Source: CAWHOW01 sp050013795 | Lineage (GTDB): Bacteria; Bacteroidota; Bacteroidia; Bacteroidales; CG2-30-32-10 | Length of the DNA stretch: 29,935 bases | Direction of reading: 5' to 3' | NCBI GenBank assembly: GCA_050013795.1 | Contig: JBEKEO010000044.1 | Location: 1-29,935 of the forward strand | In this document: piece by piece, positions 1-8,792 of the stretch | Layout of the letters: each line of letters starts with the position of its first letter | How positions within the stretch are numbered: position 1 is the first letter of the stretch | Notes under the pieces: generated by a model | Told to the model about the DNA's origin: nothing | Databases searched by the model: none | What the model saw: only the letters and a program-made list of their open reading frames with translations | Program-made: the position numbers and the translations under genes

Positions 1-476
1 ATAATGTGAGGAGATCTTCCCAAAGCTTCTTCAACATTTCCTCTTTCTATTTTCCTTGGAGGTGCCAATAAATTATTCTTTTCAATAGCAGTTTCAATAT
101 CAAGGATAGCTTCAAGGCTCTCATATTCAATCTGTATTTTCTTTTCTGCTTCATGAAGGGCATCTTCATTCTCAGCAGCAATAAGAGCTATTGCCTGTCC
201 GATGCAAACAACTTCTTTCTCTGCAAGGCATTTTTCATCGTGAATAACAGGGCCCATCTGGTTTTCGCCGGGAATATCTTTTGCGGTAAGTACAGCATGA
301 ACGCCTTTTACTTTCAGGGCTTTTGCAATATTCAGCTTCTTAATTTTTGCATGCGCTTCTCTGCTGAAAACTACTTTTCCCCATAATAGCTGTTCATTTG
401 CAAGCATGTCATTAATATAGACTGACTCTCCTGTAACATGCTTGGTAGCGCTATCGTGATGTATAATTGTTGACAT
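1..476 (-). CDS. xdhB: Xanthine dehydrogenase molybdenum-binding subunit, N-terminal part (3' end cut by window edge)
   Basis: This is the N-terminal 158 or so residues of the large molybdopterin subunit of a xanthine dehydrogenase-type hydroxylase, which oxidises hypoxanthine to xanthine and urate. The start is the ATG at 476-474, and the frame stays open to the left edge. The visible part begins MSTIIHHDSATKHVTGESVY and continues with a segment like GKVVFSREAHAKIKKLNI and a DIPGENQMGP segment. These match the aldehyde oxidase/xanthine dehydrogenase a/b hammerhead domain (known family pattern). The molybdenum-binding domains would lie outside the window. It is the third gene of xdhC-xdhA-xdhB, 57 bases after xdhA. 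The symbol follows the naming in which A is the FeS/FAD subunit and B the molybdenum subunit. The substrate is inferred from the operon; other purines or aldehydes are possible. Confidence 0.88.
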   Translation of the reverse strand, partial: MSTIIHHDSATKHVTGESVYINDMLANEQLLWGKVVFSREAHAKIKKLNIAKALKVKGVHAVLTAKDIPGENQMGPVIHDEKCLAEKEVVCIGQAIALIAAENEDALHEAEKKIQIEYESLEAILDIETAIEKNNLLAPPRKIERGNVEEALGRSPHI

Positions 477-533
477 TTGAAATTTTAGTTTACAGTTTTA
501 TATTCTCAAATTTTCAAATCACTTCTTTTATTC

Positions 534-1976
534 TTAATTCTTACTGGTTTCCAGGAAGAATTTCATTAATAGATTTTTTGCAGCAGTGCTTCTGTACGTT
601 GCCTCTGACCTTGCATCTGAAAGTGGAGTGAATTCTTCAGCAAGAATTTTCATTGCAGCATCAATGTTTTCGCGTGTCCATTTTTTACCACTTAATAACT
701 TTTCACAGTTCGTTGCACGTTTTGTTGTTGCAGCCATGCCACCGAAAGCAAGAATGATTTCGGAAACAATTACTCCTTCAATCTTTATTTTAAAAGCTCC
801 GCTCACTGTTGAAATATCGAGATTTTTGCGACGTGATACTTTATACGATTTTACAATTACATTCTCATTTTTAGGAATAATTATTTCAGTTATCAATTCA
901 TCATTCCGTAATTCCGTCTTCCTGTAACCAATAATAAATTCTTCAAGGCCCAATAGGCGTTCATTCGTTTCGGAAGCCAATTTAACCTTTGCACCATAAG
1001 CAAAAAGCAAGGGAAGGCTGTCGCCAATAGGAGATGCTGAACCGATATTACCCCCTATAGTTGCAACATTCCTGATTTGAAGAGAACCAAAAACACTAAG
1101 AATATTATATAAGGGGGGGAACTTATTTGCAGCAATTTTTCTTACCTGCTCCATTGTCATGCCTCCACCGAAATAACAGCATTGAGTATCTTCAGAATAT
1201 GATTTCAATTGTTCAACCGAAGAAAGGTCAATAATTCCACTCAGCAATTCCTTCTTCTTTGTTTGCCTCAGAGCCACATCTGTTGCCCCATTGATAATAA
1301 GCGCACCAGGATTCTCTTTTCTTAATCGTAATGCTTCTGCCAGAGTAAATGGCTTAAAATATTTCTGCTTTTTATTCTTTAATAATGTTTCTTTATTTTC
1401 AGCAATCTTATTAAGTAAAGTAATAATTTGATTTTCCTTTTCTGTAAAATGATCAAATCCATTGTTACTGCATGCTTTTTCGGCTGCTTCAATAATTGAC
1501 TGATAGCCGGTACACCTGCATAAATTCCCTGTCAGAGCATCTTCAATAGTTTCCCTGGAAGGATTATTGTGGTTCTTAAACAAACCGAAAAGAGACATTA
1601 CAATGCAGGGAGTACAATATCCGCACTGGCTTCCATTAGTTTCAACCATCATTTGCTGAACAGGATGAAGGATTGTTTCTTTATCTTTTCTTACTGCAAG
1701 ATTTTCAATTGTGATCAGTTGCTTTCCATGGATCATGGGAAGAAAAACAAGGCAGGAATCGACCGTTTTATATTTGAGCTTGCCATCACATAGTTCTGCC
1801 AAAACTACAGTACATGCGCCACAATCGCCTTCTGCACATCCTTCCTTCACACCTTTATGAGTAGGATAAGAACGAAGATAATTTAAAACAGTTGTGGTAG
1901 GTTTAAGTTCAGGATGTTTTGCAAAATCAACCTCAACAATTTTGTCGTCAAGAACAAATTTTATAACATTCTTCAT
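534..1976 (-). CDS. xdhA: Xanthine dehydrogenase small subunit (two 2Fe-2S clusters plus FAD domain)
   Basis: The 480-residue electron-transfer subunit passes electrons from the molybdenum site through two 2Fe-2S clusters to FAD. The plant-type ferredoxin domain (about 1-80) carries C47, C52, C55 and C75. The helical 2Fe-2S domain (about 85-165) carries C118, C121, C153 and C155 in QCGYCTPC and NLCRCTGY. The FAD-binding domain runs from about 205 to 365 and includes INGATD (229-234) and IGGNIGSASPIGDS (307-320). A CO-dehydrogenase flavoprotein C-terminal domain runs from about 373 to 475. This is the fused FeS+FAD form, about the usual length. Position 124 is Cys where Gly is common in this motif, giving CTPC. 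It starts 12 bases after xdhC ends, so the genes are probably co-transcribed. Confidence 0.93.
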   Translation of the reverse strand: MKNVIKFVLDDKIVEVDFAKHPELKPTTTVLNYLRSYPTHKGVKEGCAEGDCGACTVVLAELCDGKLKYKTVDSCLVFLPMIHGKQLITIENLAVRKDKETILHPVQQMMVETNGSQCGYCTPCIVMSLFGLFKNHNNPSRETIEDALTGNLCRCTGYQSIIEAAEKACSNNGFDHFTEKENQIITLLNKIAENKETLLKNKKQKYFKPFTLAEALRLRKENPGALIINGATDVALRQTKKKELLSGIIDLSSVEQLKSYSEDTQCCYFGGGMTMEQVRKIAANKFPPLYNILSVFGSLQIRNVATIGGNIGSASPIGDSLPLLFAYGAKVKLASETNERLLGLEEFIIGYRKTELRNDELITEIIIPKNENVIVKSYKVSRRKNLDISTVSGAFKIKIEGVIVSEIILAFGGMAATTKRATNCEKLLSGKKWTRENIDAAMKILAEEFTPLSDARSEATYRSTAAKNLLMKFFLETSKN

Positions 1977-1988
1977 ATCTATTATTTT

Positions 1989-2762
1989 CTAATCTTTCTG
2001 GCTGCCAGTATTTCTTACATCTATCAGTTTGGCAATAATGCTTACAGCTATTTCCTGTGGTGTTTCTACAGCGAACTTGATGCCAATAGGCATATCAATT
2101 TTATCTAACTCTGTTTTTGAAAGTATCTTTTCTTCAACAAATCTCTTTTTAAGCAATTCCACTTTATTCTTGCTCCCAATCATCCCAATATATGCGCTTG
2201 GCTTCTTTCCAATCTTGGCAAGTATTTCCTCATCGAATGAATGCTTAGGAGTTACTATCACGCAAAAAGTATTATCATCAAAAACGGCATTATCAATAGC
2301 TTTAAAGTAATCTTCATTGATACAGGTGTATGACGAAAACTCTTTATCATTAAATATCCCTTCACGTGCATCAAACACTGTAATGGCAAAATTAAGCTCT
2401 GCTGCAAACTTTGCCACCGCCCTGCCTATATGCCCTGCACCGAAGATATAAAGCTTCTTTAATGGAATTATTGGTTCGATATACACCTCCATATATCCGC
2501 CACAATGCATGCCAAGGTCTTTTTCAAGACTGAAAGTACATTTTTCGGGCTTGCCTGTTTTAATAAGTATTACCGCTTTTTCAGCCACTTCCTTTTCAAC
2601 ACTTCCACCGCCAATTGTACCAAAAATACTCCCATCGGGAAATACAATCATTTTAGCACCATGCTTGCGCGGGGTAGAACCTTTGGTGTCAATAACAATG
2701 CACAAAGCTGCGGGTTGTTGTTCGCTTTTAAGTTCTTCTATCTTAGAATAAATACTTTGCAT
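1989..2762 (-). CDS. xdhC: XdhC/CoxI family molybdenum-cofactor maturation protein
   Basis: This 257-residue accessory protein is not a subunit of the enzyme. In studied bacteria XdhC binds the molybdenum cofactor, supports its sulfuration and delivers it to the large subunit. The N-terminal XdhC/CoxI domain (about 1-100) shows GSTPRK (28-33), GAKM (35-38), GTIGGGSVE (48-56) and MHCGG (85-89). The C-terminal Rossmann-type XdhC domain shows FGAGHIG (107-113) and a MIGSKNK segment. The length is normal for the family. It is the first gene of the operon, and a good Bacteroidota -7 box lies 24 bases upstream of its ATG. Having the maturation gene first and the catalytic subunits after it is consistent with making the chaperone before its client. 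Confidence 0.93.
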   Translation of the reverse strand: MQSIYSKIEELKSEQQPAALCIVIDTKGSTPRKHGAKMIVFPDGSIFGTIGGGSVEKEVAEKAVILIKTGKPEKCTFSLEKDLGMHCGGYMEVYIEPIIPLKKLYIFGAGHIGRAVAKFAAELNFAITVFDAREGIFNDKEFSSYTCINEDYFKAIDNAVFDDNTFCVIVTPKHSFDEEILAKIGKKPSAYIGMIGSKNKVELLKKRFVEEKILSKTELDKIDMPIGIKFAVETPQEIAVSIIAKLIDVRNTGSQKD

Positions 2763-2785
2763 TTCTATCAGATATTAATTCATTA

Positions 2786-2793
2786 CAAAGGTA
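2786..2793 (-). promoter_or_regulatory. Bacteroidota -7 promoter element for the xdh operon
   Basis: On the minus strand this reads TACCTTTG, a full match to TAnnTTTG, and it lies 24 bases before the xdhC ATG. No clear TTTG -33 box sits at the expected distance upstream. The placement implies a short leader of roughly 15-20 bases. Confidence 0.6.
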
Positions 2794-2897
2794 CTACTTT
2801 ACCTTATATTCGTTATGAAAATTCTAATAACAAATATCATTCAACCCCTTTAATAAAAAGGTCTGTTAAATCATATCAAGAAGCGTAAAGGAAATTA

Positions 2898-3713
2898 TCA
2901 GGGTACCACAAATATCTTCTTCCTGTCGGAATGAGCATTGAAATATCCCAGTGCATTATTGGAAATATTGCTAACAGGGTTTGCCGGCGGGGCTGATTCA
3001 AATCCACCCGAATTATTCAATTGGAGAAGAAGCCGGTCGTATTCACGCACATTTTTATCAATACTTTCCAGAATGACAGTAATTGAATCACCGGATGCAG
3101 GAATAAAGGTATCGCTAAAAGGAACCCTCATGCTTATGGTATCGCCATCGCGCAGGTTGTCATCGGCAGAAGAAAAATCGGGTTGTATAGCATTATTGAG
3201 CTTCACAAAGAGTGCGTAATAATTTGCAATGCCTGCGGGATCCAGAAACTTTGCTGCCAATCTTTTGCTGTCGCCGCCAAATCTGTTTTTTGCAAATACT
3301 ATGGTGTCAATATTTACAGGGTATGGCATAGTTGAAGAAGAGGTGTAGTTATTTCCGTTTGCTGTAATAGTCAGGTTATATGTTCTTCCCGGGACGCCTT
3401 GTATTGCCGATGTAGTATATGTTCCGGCAGGAGATTCGGTAAGAGTAGCTGTATTACCAACATTATCGCTTATAGTTACCACGGCTCCTGTTATAGGTGG
3501 AAAATTATTTGTCTGGCTGTAATTAACGGTTTGCGTTAGCTTAACGACACATGGTCCCGGCTGGTCTGATATATTTCCTTCGATAACGGTTTGGGGAGCT
3601 GCCGAATTAAGATCAATGGTGATTACTTTTTGGCACGAGGACAAAACAAGCAACACAAGCACTAGGACAAGTGTAATAATTGGAAAATATTTTAGTGAAA
3701 ATATGAGTCTCAT
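2898..3713 (-). CDS. DUF4249-type outer-membrane lipoprotein, partner of the upstream TonB-dependent receptor
   Basis: The 271-residue protein starts with a signal sequence and a lipobox (LVLSSC, Cys near residue 27). It continues QKVITIDLNSAAPQTVIEG, the typical opening of DUF4249 proteins of Bacteroidota (known family). The rest is rich in beta-strand-like segments with an immunoglobulin-like section (about 75-125, GAVVTISDNVGNTATLTE). It starts 4 bases after the TonB-dependent receptor stops. This receptor-lipoprotein pairing is common in the phylum, and the lipoprotein probably sits on the cell surface with the receptor. The ligand is unknown. It lacks the size and features of SusD, so it is not a standard glycan-uptake pair. 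Confidence 0.8.
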   Translation of the reverse strand: MRLIFSLKYFPIITLVLVLVLLVLSSCQKVITIDLNSAAPQTVIEGNISDQPGPCVVKLTQTVNYSQTNNFPPITGAVVTISDNVGNTATLTESPAGTYTTSAIQGVPGRTYNLTITANGNNYTSSSTMPYPVNIDTIVFAKNRFGGDSKRLAAKFLDPAGIANYYALFVKLNNAIQPDFSSADDNLRDGDTISMRVPFSDTFIPASGDSITVILESIDKNVREYDRLLLQLNNSGGFESAPPANPVSNISNNALGYFNAHSDRKKIFVVP

Positions 3714-3717
3714 ATTT

Positions 3718-6105
3718 TTAAAATTTAAAGTTATATGTTACTGCAGGCACTATCCCGAATAATGTGGTCTGAACTGCCTGTGTTAAATTAGGGTTATTAG
3801 GGTCAGGCTGGAAATCTATGGAATATGCATTCCAGTGGTCATACGCATTGTAAACAGAGAAAGTCCAGCTTGATTCATACTTAGCTGTTTTCTTCCTTAT
3901 CCATGTTGCTCCCAAATCAAGCCTGTGATAGGCAGGCATGCGATAACCGTTCCGCTGCGTATAATAAAAAACAACCTGGTTGTCTACCTCGTATTTCCCG
4001 CTAGGGAATGTAACAGCATTCCCAGTATTATAGACCCAATCAAAAGAAACTGTCCATTTTTTTGAGAGTTGATAAATTCCAACTATTGAAATATCGTGAG
4101 TTTCATCCTGCTTAGCTGGATACCAGGAATCGTTGTTGATCAGGTTGAACTGCCGTTCGGAACGCGAAAAAGTATATCCAATCCAACCGGTAAAACGCCC
4201 ATATTTCTTCTTCAGGTAGAATTCAATTCCATAAGCCCTTCCTTTACCATAAAGCAATTGCGATTCTATGCTTTGGTTGAAATTCATCTCCGCTCCATTA
4301 ATATAATCAATCTGGTGCTGAAGTGTTTTATAATACACTTCTGTTGAAAACTCATACGTATTATCTTTAAAATTCCTGAAATAACCCAGCGAGACCTGGT
4401 CGCTGATTTCGGGTTTTACATTCAAACTGCTTGGTATCCATAGGTCAGTAGGACTGCTTGTAGTGGCATTTGACAATAGGTGCAGATTCTGTGTGTTTCT
4501 TCCGTAAGATGCTTTTATGGAGCTTTCTTTATTTAGTTTGTAATTCACTGCAAAGCGTGGCTCAATGCTGTAATAGGTTTTTACAAAGGTGTTTTTACCG
4601 TAAGATACAGAATCTGTTTCAACATCGGACGTACCATTTACACTGCCCGGGGCATAGGTAACAAAACTACCCGGTCCTAAAATGCTGAAAGAGCTGAGAC
4701 GCACCCCAAAATCGAAGTTTAGCTTATCCAAAGGCTTATATTCATCGGAAATATAAACGGCATTCTCCCAGGCGTATTTGTTGGGAAGGCCAAGTTTCCC
4801 GATAGGAGTGTTGCTTGCAATAGTTATGTCGCCGGGAATAATTAAATGGTAAATAGAATTGAAGCCGAACTTGATCTCATTTTTTGTACTGGCATAATAT
4901 TGAAAATCTTCTTTGATGTTATAATCCTGTATCCTTGAAATGATGTTTCCCTGCATGCCGCTGAAGTTGAGGTTAATCTTATAGGAAAAATTACTGAAGA
5001 TAAGCGAAGTGTTGGAAAACAATTTTTCATTGAAAAGGTGGTTCCATCTTAAGGTACCAGTTGCATTGCCCCAGTTGATGCCAAAAGTGTTGCCCAATCC
5101 TAAAACATCCCTGCCAAAATAACCCGAAAGGAATATTTTGTTGTTCGGATCAAGTTCCCAATTGGCTTTAGCATTCAGGTCATAAAAATATAATCTTGCT
5201 TTTCGAAGGTTAGTGTCTCTTGAAAGCTTTAGAAAAAGATCGGCATAAGTACGGCGCGCAGAAATAGAGAAGGAACCTTTATGCTTTACAATAGGGCCAT
5301 CTATGCTCAGTCGTGACGAGATCAAACCTATTCCCCCGTTAATATGATACTTCTGATCGTCGCCATCGTTCATCTTTACATCAAGCACAGAGGAGAGCCT
5401 TCCTCCGTATTCGGCAGGCTGTTCGCCTTTATACACCGTAACATCTTTAATAGCATCGGAATTGAAAACGGAGAAAAACCCCAGCAAATGCGAAGGGTTG
5501 TAAACAGTAGCTTCATCAAGCAATATCAGGTTCTCGTCAGCACCGCCTCCGCGAACATAAAAGCCCGTATTGCCATCGCCCGATGATTTTATCCCCGGCA
5601 GTAGCTGTATAGATTTTAAAACATCCCTTTCTCCCATCAGCACAGGAATACTGTTGATTTCATCAATGCTCATTTTATTAGTACCCATCTGTATGGTGGT
5701 CAGGTTGTCATCCCTCTTCTCGCCGGTTATTAAGACTTCTTTCAGATTTTTTGCTGTTTCTTCAAGATTAAAATCCAGCCTGGTGTTTTGTTTTAGGTCG
5801 ATAGTAATGATTTTCGATTCATACCCGATGAATTGGGCAGTAACAGTATAGCTTCCTTCAGGAATGGTGATGGAATAAAAGCCATATGCATTGGTTACAG
5901 AGCCTGTTGTAGCAAGTTCTTTGATTGAAACAGTAGCCCCTATCATGGCTTCGCCGTTATTGGCTGCTTTCACATAACCGCTAATGGTGAAATTGCCTCC
6001 CTCGCCTGCAGGCAGGTTTAACGCCGTTCCTTCAACACAATTACCATGTATAAAAACACAACCGAATAGTATCAGTAAAGCCAGGCGTATTATTTTTCTC
6101 ATCAT
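3718..6105 (-). CDS. TonB-dependent outer-membrane receptor with carboxypeptidase-D-regulatory-like domain
   Basis: The 795-residue outer-membrane transporter has, in order, a signal peptide (about 1-25), a carboxypeptidase-regulatory-like beta-sandwich (about 40-125, with GATVSIKE, GFYSITIPEG and FIGYESK), a plug domain (about 130-240, with SIQLLPGIKSSGDG and FYVRGGGADENLILLDEATV) and a long beta-barrel ending in an aromatic residue (NFKF). Such receptors take up ligands using TonB energy. It is shorter than SusC proteins and pairs with a DUF4249 lipoprotein rather than SusD, so the substrate may be a metal complex, peptide or something else; it cannot be read from the sequence. Two ATGs in a row (6105 and 6102) are possible starts. 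A -7 promoter box lies 15 bases upstream. Confidence 0.9.
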   Translation of the reverse strand: MMRKIIRLALLILFGCVFIHGNCVEGTALNLPAGEGGNFTISGYVKAANNGEAMIGATVSIKELATTGSVTNAYGFYSITIPEGSYTVTAQFIGYESKIITIDLKQNTRLDFNLEETAKNLKEVLITGEKRDDNLTTIQMGTNKMSIDEINSIPVLMGERDVLKSIQLLPGIKSSGDGNTGFYVRGGGADENLILLDEATVYNPSHLLGFFSVFNSDAIKDVTVYKGEQPAEYGGRLSSVLDVKMNDGDDQKYHINGGIGLISSRLSIDGPIVKHKGSFSISARRTYADLFLKLSRDTNLRKARLYFYDLNAKANWELDPNNKIFLSGYFGRDVLGLGNTFGINWGNATGTLRWNHLFNEKLFSNTSLIFSNFSYKINLNFSGMQGNIISRIQDYNIKEDFQYYASTKNEIKFGFNSIYHLIIPGDITIASNTPIGKLGLPNKYAWENAVYISDEYKPLDKLNFDFGVRLSSFSILGPGSFVTYAPGSVNGTSDVETDSVSYGKNTFVKTYYSIEPRFAVNYKLNKESSIKASYGRNTQNLHLLSNATTSSPTDLWIPSSLNVKPEISDQVSLGYFRNFKDNTYEFSTEVYYKTLQHQIDYINGAEMNFNQSIESQLLYGKGRAYGIEFYLKKKYGRFTGWIGYTFSRSERQFNLINNDSWYPAKQDETHDISIVGIYQLSKKWTVSFDWVYNTGNAVTFPSGKYEVDNQVVFYYTQRNGYRMPAYHRLDLGATWIRKKTAKYESSWTFSVYNAYDHWNAYSIDFQPDPNNPNLTQAVQTTLFGIVPAVTYNFKF

Positions 6106-6120
6106 AAATTAAATTGACTA

Positions 6121-6128
6121 CAAAAATA
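6121..6128 (-). promoter_or_regulatory. Bacteroidota -7 promoter element for the TonB receptor/DUF4249 operon
   Basis: On the minus strand this reads TATTTTTG, matching TAnnTTTG, 15 bases before the ATG at 6105. The leader would be only a few bases long. The surrounding 200 bases are very AT-rich, so a chance match is more likely than for the other boxes. Confidence 0.45.
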
Positions 6129-6263
6129 CAACATGTATTATAGGATAAACGTTAAAATTGAGTTAATATTATCTTTTTTAATTTACAAACATAAAATAAT
6201 TAAGAGCAACAGATTAATCTTGTTAATAATCACATTTATTTTTTCAGATGAATAAAAATAATG

Positions 6264-6271
6264 TAGTTTTG
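6264..6271 (+). promoter_or_regulatory. Bacteroidota -7 promoter element for the T9SS cargo gene at 6325
   Basis: The sequence TAGTTTTG matches TAnnTTTG and lies about 53-77 bases before the candidate start codons of the next gene. The stretch 6106-6263 is very AT-rich and holds no recognisable gene. Confidence 0.5.
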
Positions 6272-6324
6272 TATATCTTATGATTAATAAGCTGAAAAGG
6301 ATTAGAAAAACGAATTAATGATCA

Positions 6325-7809
6325 ATGGAAATTATAATGAATATTGAAATGAAGAAACTATCACTTATTAAAGTGGTTTGCATTACAACTTTATGCTTTG
6401 GACTTTTAACTTTAAATGGAAATTCACAAAGTAATTGTGCTGTTAAATCAATTCACAAAAACACACAAACTTTTTCAGAAACAAATGGCAAGCAGGAGCC
6501 TTCTTCACCTTTTGATAAACAAAAACCATTTATTATCCCGACTACAAATTTTTCAGGTGATTCTCCAAAAGGTTTAATAGCTATATACGACAGCATCTAT
6601 TACTGGCAATGGGATACTCTTAATAATGTGTGGTACTCCAATCCTGATCAGAAAGCCATAAATATTACATACAATTCAGGTAATAAACAGACAAATATAT
6701 TATATCAAACTTGGACCAGTACTAATTGGATAAACTCTTCGCAACTCTCCTGCACATACGATACCAATAATAATCAGACAAGCGCATTATACAAAAGCTG
6801 GAACAGTACTTCTTTGACAAATTCCTGGCAATACATTTATACTTACAATTCCAATAACAAACTTACAAGCGCTTTATATCAAGACTGGAGCGGCTCGGCA
6901 TTGGTGAATTCATCACTAAATACTTATTCCTACGATACTTACAATAACAAAACCGGTGATTTGATTCAAAGCTGGAATGGTTCTTCCTGGGATAATTCCA
7001 CGCAATACACTTATGCCTTTAATTCCTCCAATAATATGACAAGTGTATCAGAGCAAAGTTGGACCGGCACTGCCTGGACAAATTCGTGGAAAGACACCAT
7101 TACCTACGATGCCAATAATAATATGGCAAATGAATTAGACCAAAGCTGGAATGGCTCTGCATGGGTTGATAATGGGGATTATACTTATAAATATAATGCC
7201 AATAATAATCTGACAAGCGTATTATTTCAGAGTTGGGCAGGCACAGGATGGGAGTGTTCTACGTTTGACTCTTATGAATATGATGCATCCAATAATATGA
7301 CAAATGTACTGGAGCAGAATTGGAATGGTTCCGGGTGGAGCAATTACTTAATAGACTCTATTGCCTACGACAACCATAATAATAAGATAAATGAAGTGGA
7401 CCATATTTATACCAGTTCATGGATTTATGATAAACAAAATGCCTATGCTTACAACACTGATAATTTTATGCTAAGCAGTTCAACAAAACAATGGAATAAT
7501 ACTGGCACTAAAATTATTTATGGTGACAGTGTGTACTATTATTTTCACACGGTAACCGGAATAAATGATGTGATTGAATCAAACCAAAGTGTTACTATTT
7601 ATCCTAATCCTGCTACAGATAACCTCACTATTGAAACCTCTCAAAACTCCACTATCGAAATCTTAAATATCCAAGGGCAGTTAATTAAAAGCTTTGCAGC
7701 AGAAGCTGGAAATACCAAAGTTGATGTTTCTTATTTGCATACAGGAATGTATTTCGTGGAAATTAAAACGGAAAAAGGCATTACTGTAAAGAAGTTTATT
7801 AAAGAATAA
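6325..7809 (+). CDS. Secreted repeat protein with T9SS type A sorting domain
   Basis: The 494-residue protein has an N-terminal signal sequence, a repeat body and a C-terminal T9SS sorting domain. The body holds nine copies of a 29-residue unit (about residues 113-375) with the pattern NNx-x(7)-QSWNG-xxW and tyrosines in between. The NN pairs recur near residues 120, 149, 178, 207, 236, 265, 294, 323 and 352, an exact 29-residue register. The sorting domain (about 415-494) has YPNPATDNLTIE, IEILNIQGQLIKS, LHTGMYFVEI and the terminal KKFIKE. The protein should be exported by Sec, then moved to or past the surface by T9SS. The repeats resemble YD/RHS-like surface repeats but are not clearly that family; the function is unknown. 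The ATG at 6349 (MKKLSLIK...) gives the cleaner signal peptide and may be the true start. Confidence 0.85.
   Translation: MEIIMNIEMKKLSLIKVVCITTLCFGLLTLNGNSQSNCAVKSIHKNTQTFSETNGKQEPSSPFDKQKPFIIPTTNFSGDSPKGLIAIYDSIYYWQWDTLNNVWYSNPDQKAINITYNSGNKQTNILYQTWTSTNWINSSQLSCTYDTNNNQTSALYKSWNSTSLTNSWQYIYTYNSNNKLTSALYQDWSGSALVNSSLNTYSYDTYNNKTGDLIQSWNGSSWDNSTQYTYAFNSSNNMTSVSEQSWTGTAWTNSWKDTITYDANNNMANELDQSWNGSAWVDNGDYTYKYNANNNLTSVLFQSWAGTGWECSTFDSYEYDASNNMTNVLEQNWNGSGWSNYLIDSIAYDNHNNKINEVDHIYTSSWIYDKQNAYAYNTDNFMLSSSTKQWNNTGTKIIYGDSVYYYFHTVTGINDVIESNQSVTIYPNPATDNLTIETSQNSTIEILNIQGQLIKSFAAEAGNTKVDVSYLHTGMYFVEIKTEKGITVKKFIKE
6661..7449 (+). repeat. Nine in-frame 87-bp tandem repeats coding a 29-residue unit
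   Basis: The repeats lie inside the T9SS cargo gene and each codes for one 29-residue unit. The register is kept without insertion or deletion over nine units, while the DNA has diverged at many positions. That suggests selection on the protein pattern rather than recent duplication. Confidence 0.75.
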
Positions 7810-7829
7810 AAACAAAAGTTTATTTCTAA

Positions 7830-7934
7830 GACTCATCCCTAAATCCCTTCTCTACGGATAGAGAAGGGACTTAAAAGAACCCCTCTTTGCTTGCAGAGAG
7901 AGCCTGTCCCGATTTATCGGGTAGGGGGTGAGTC
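7830..7934. repeat. Compound intergenic repeat bounded by GACTCA...TGAGTC inverted ends, with internal hairpins
   Basis: The stretch begins GACTCATCCC and ends GGGGGTGAGTC, which are imperfect inverted copies. Inside is an 11-bp perfect stem (7844-7854 with 7859-7869, loop CGGA) and a CCCGA/TCGGG stem at 7908-7921. It lies between the stop of the T9SS gene at 7809 and the end of the convergent gene at 7956. It resembles the short palindromic elements scattered in Bacteroidota genomes (recalled, not searched). The strong hairpin has no T-run after it on either strand, so it is not a classic terminator. Confidence 0.6.
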
Positions 7935-7955
7935 AGAAAATGGAGAAATATTACT

Positions 7956-8741
7956 TTACAATAACGGCGTATTAAACGGCCCGCTCCACGGACCATCCAA
8001 GTCGGGATGTTTGCTTTTGGCCCAGCGGAAAAAGAATACCGCCATTTTTAGCGGAACTGCTTCGCCTAGCTCGGTAGCAGGCAAATTGGATGTAAACACA
8101 TTCGTATTAAGCATAAAACTGGCTTTCGATGAGTAACCTAATGTGAGCCGTGTATCGGTGAACTGCGTGGGAATATCGGATGTCCCTGAATAGAACACAG
8201 CCACTTTATATTCCAATAGATCATAACCTTCGGGCTTATGGGCGCGACCGCTGCCCTTTACGAACTGGAAGCAATCTATCTTGATCATACCGCCACCTAC
8301 AGGCTTTAATTGGGGGAAAACCCTTTCTTCGGTCATTGTTGTTTTATGGGTATCGGCGCTTTTTTCTCCCTGTGGTGTGCTTAATCGCGGCATGGAATAG
8401 CTTATCGGAATGCTGAACGTGTAGCAATCAGTAACAGTTAAACCCACGGTAGCTTTAATTTTAAGTATCAGCTTGTTTTCCCTGTCGTATATAATGGCAT
8501 TGGCAATAATAGCTTCCATGCTGTTTTTAATTGCGGTGGTATAGGTATCTTTCCTGTCGGAATACTTAAAAAACAGCGGCTCCCATTCTGTTCTGAAAGC
8601 TTGCCAGTCGCTTAAATTCTGTGCAGTCCAGCCAAACCTCTCGGCATTGGTTGGCGAACCAAGTATAAGGTAATCGTTTGTACGGGTAATATACGAATTG
8701 AACTTGTCAATGTCGCGTGGTATTATGGAACGGTCGGGCAT
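7956..8741 (-). CDS. Orphan 261-residue protein of unknown function
   Basis: I do not recognise a named domain. The protein has no signal peptide or membrane segment. The first half (about 5-100) looks helical, with NSYITRTNDYL, WQAFRTEWEPLFFKY and TTAIKNSMEAIIANAI. The second half (about 105-261) looks like beta strands, with IKIDCFQFVKGSGRAHKPEG, YKVAVFYSGTS, LTLGYSSKASFML and a final AVFFFRWAKSK...GPWSGPFN segment. The ending resembles a Bacteroidota hypothetical family whose members finish with an RW...GPWS motif (recalled, uncertain). It is transcribed away from the 21-bp array that lies directly 5' of it, and it converges on the repeat at 7830-7934. No -7 box with a full match was found upstream. 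Length, codon use and the long open frame support a real gene. Confidence 0.7.
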   Translation of the reverse strand: MPDRSIIPRDIDKFNSYITRTNDYLILGSPTNAERFGWTAQNLSDWQAFRTEWEPLFFKYSDRKDTYTTAIKNSMEAIIANAIIYDRENKLILKIKATVGLTVTDCYTFSIPISYSMPRLSTPQGEKSADTHKTTMTEERVFPQLKPVGGGMIKIDCFQFVKGSGRAHKPEGYDLLEYKVAVFYSGTSDIPTQFTDTRLTLGYSSKASFMLNTNVFTSNLPATELGEAVPLKMAVFFFRWAKSKHPDLDGPWSGPFNTPLL

Positions 8742-8792
8742 AGGTTTGAGTTTTTAAGTTTATACTGCAAAACCAACAAATATTGTGCCAAT

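Noticed and set aside
7844..7869. Rho-independent terminator for the T9SS gene at 7809
   Set aside because: The stem is strong, but neither strand has a T-run after it; listed only as part of the repeat.
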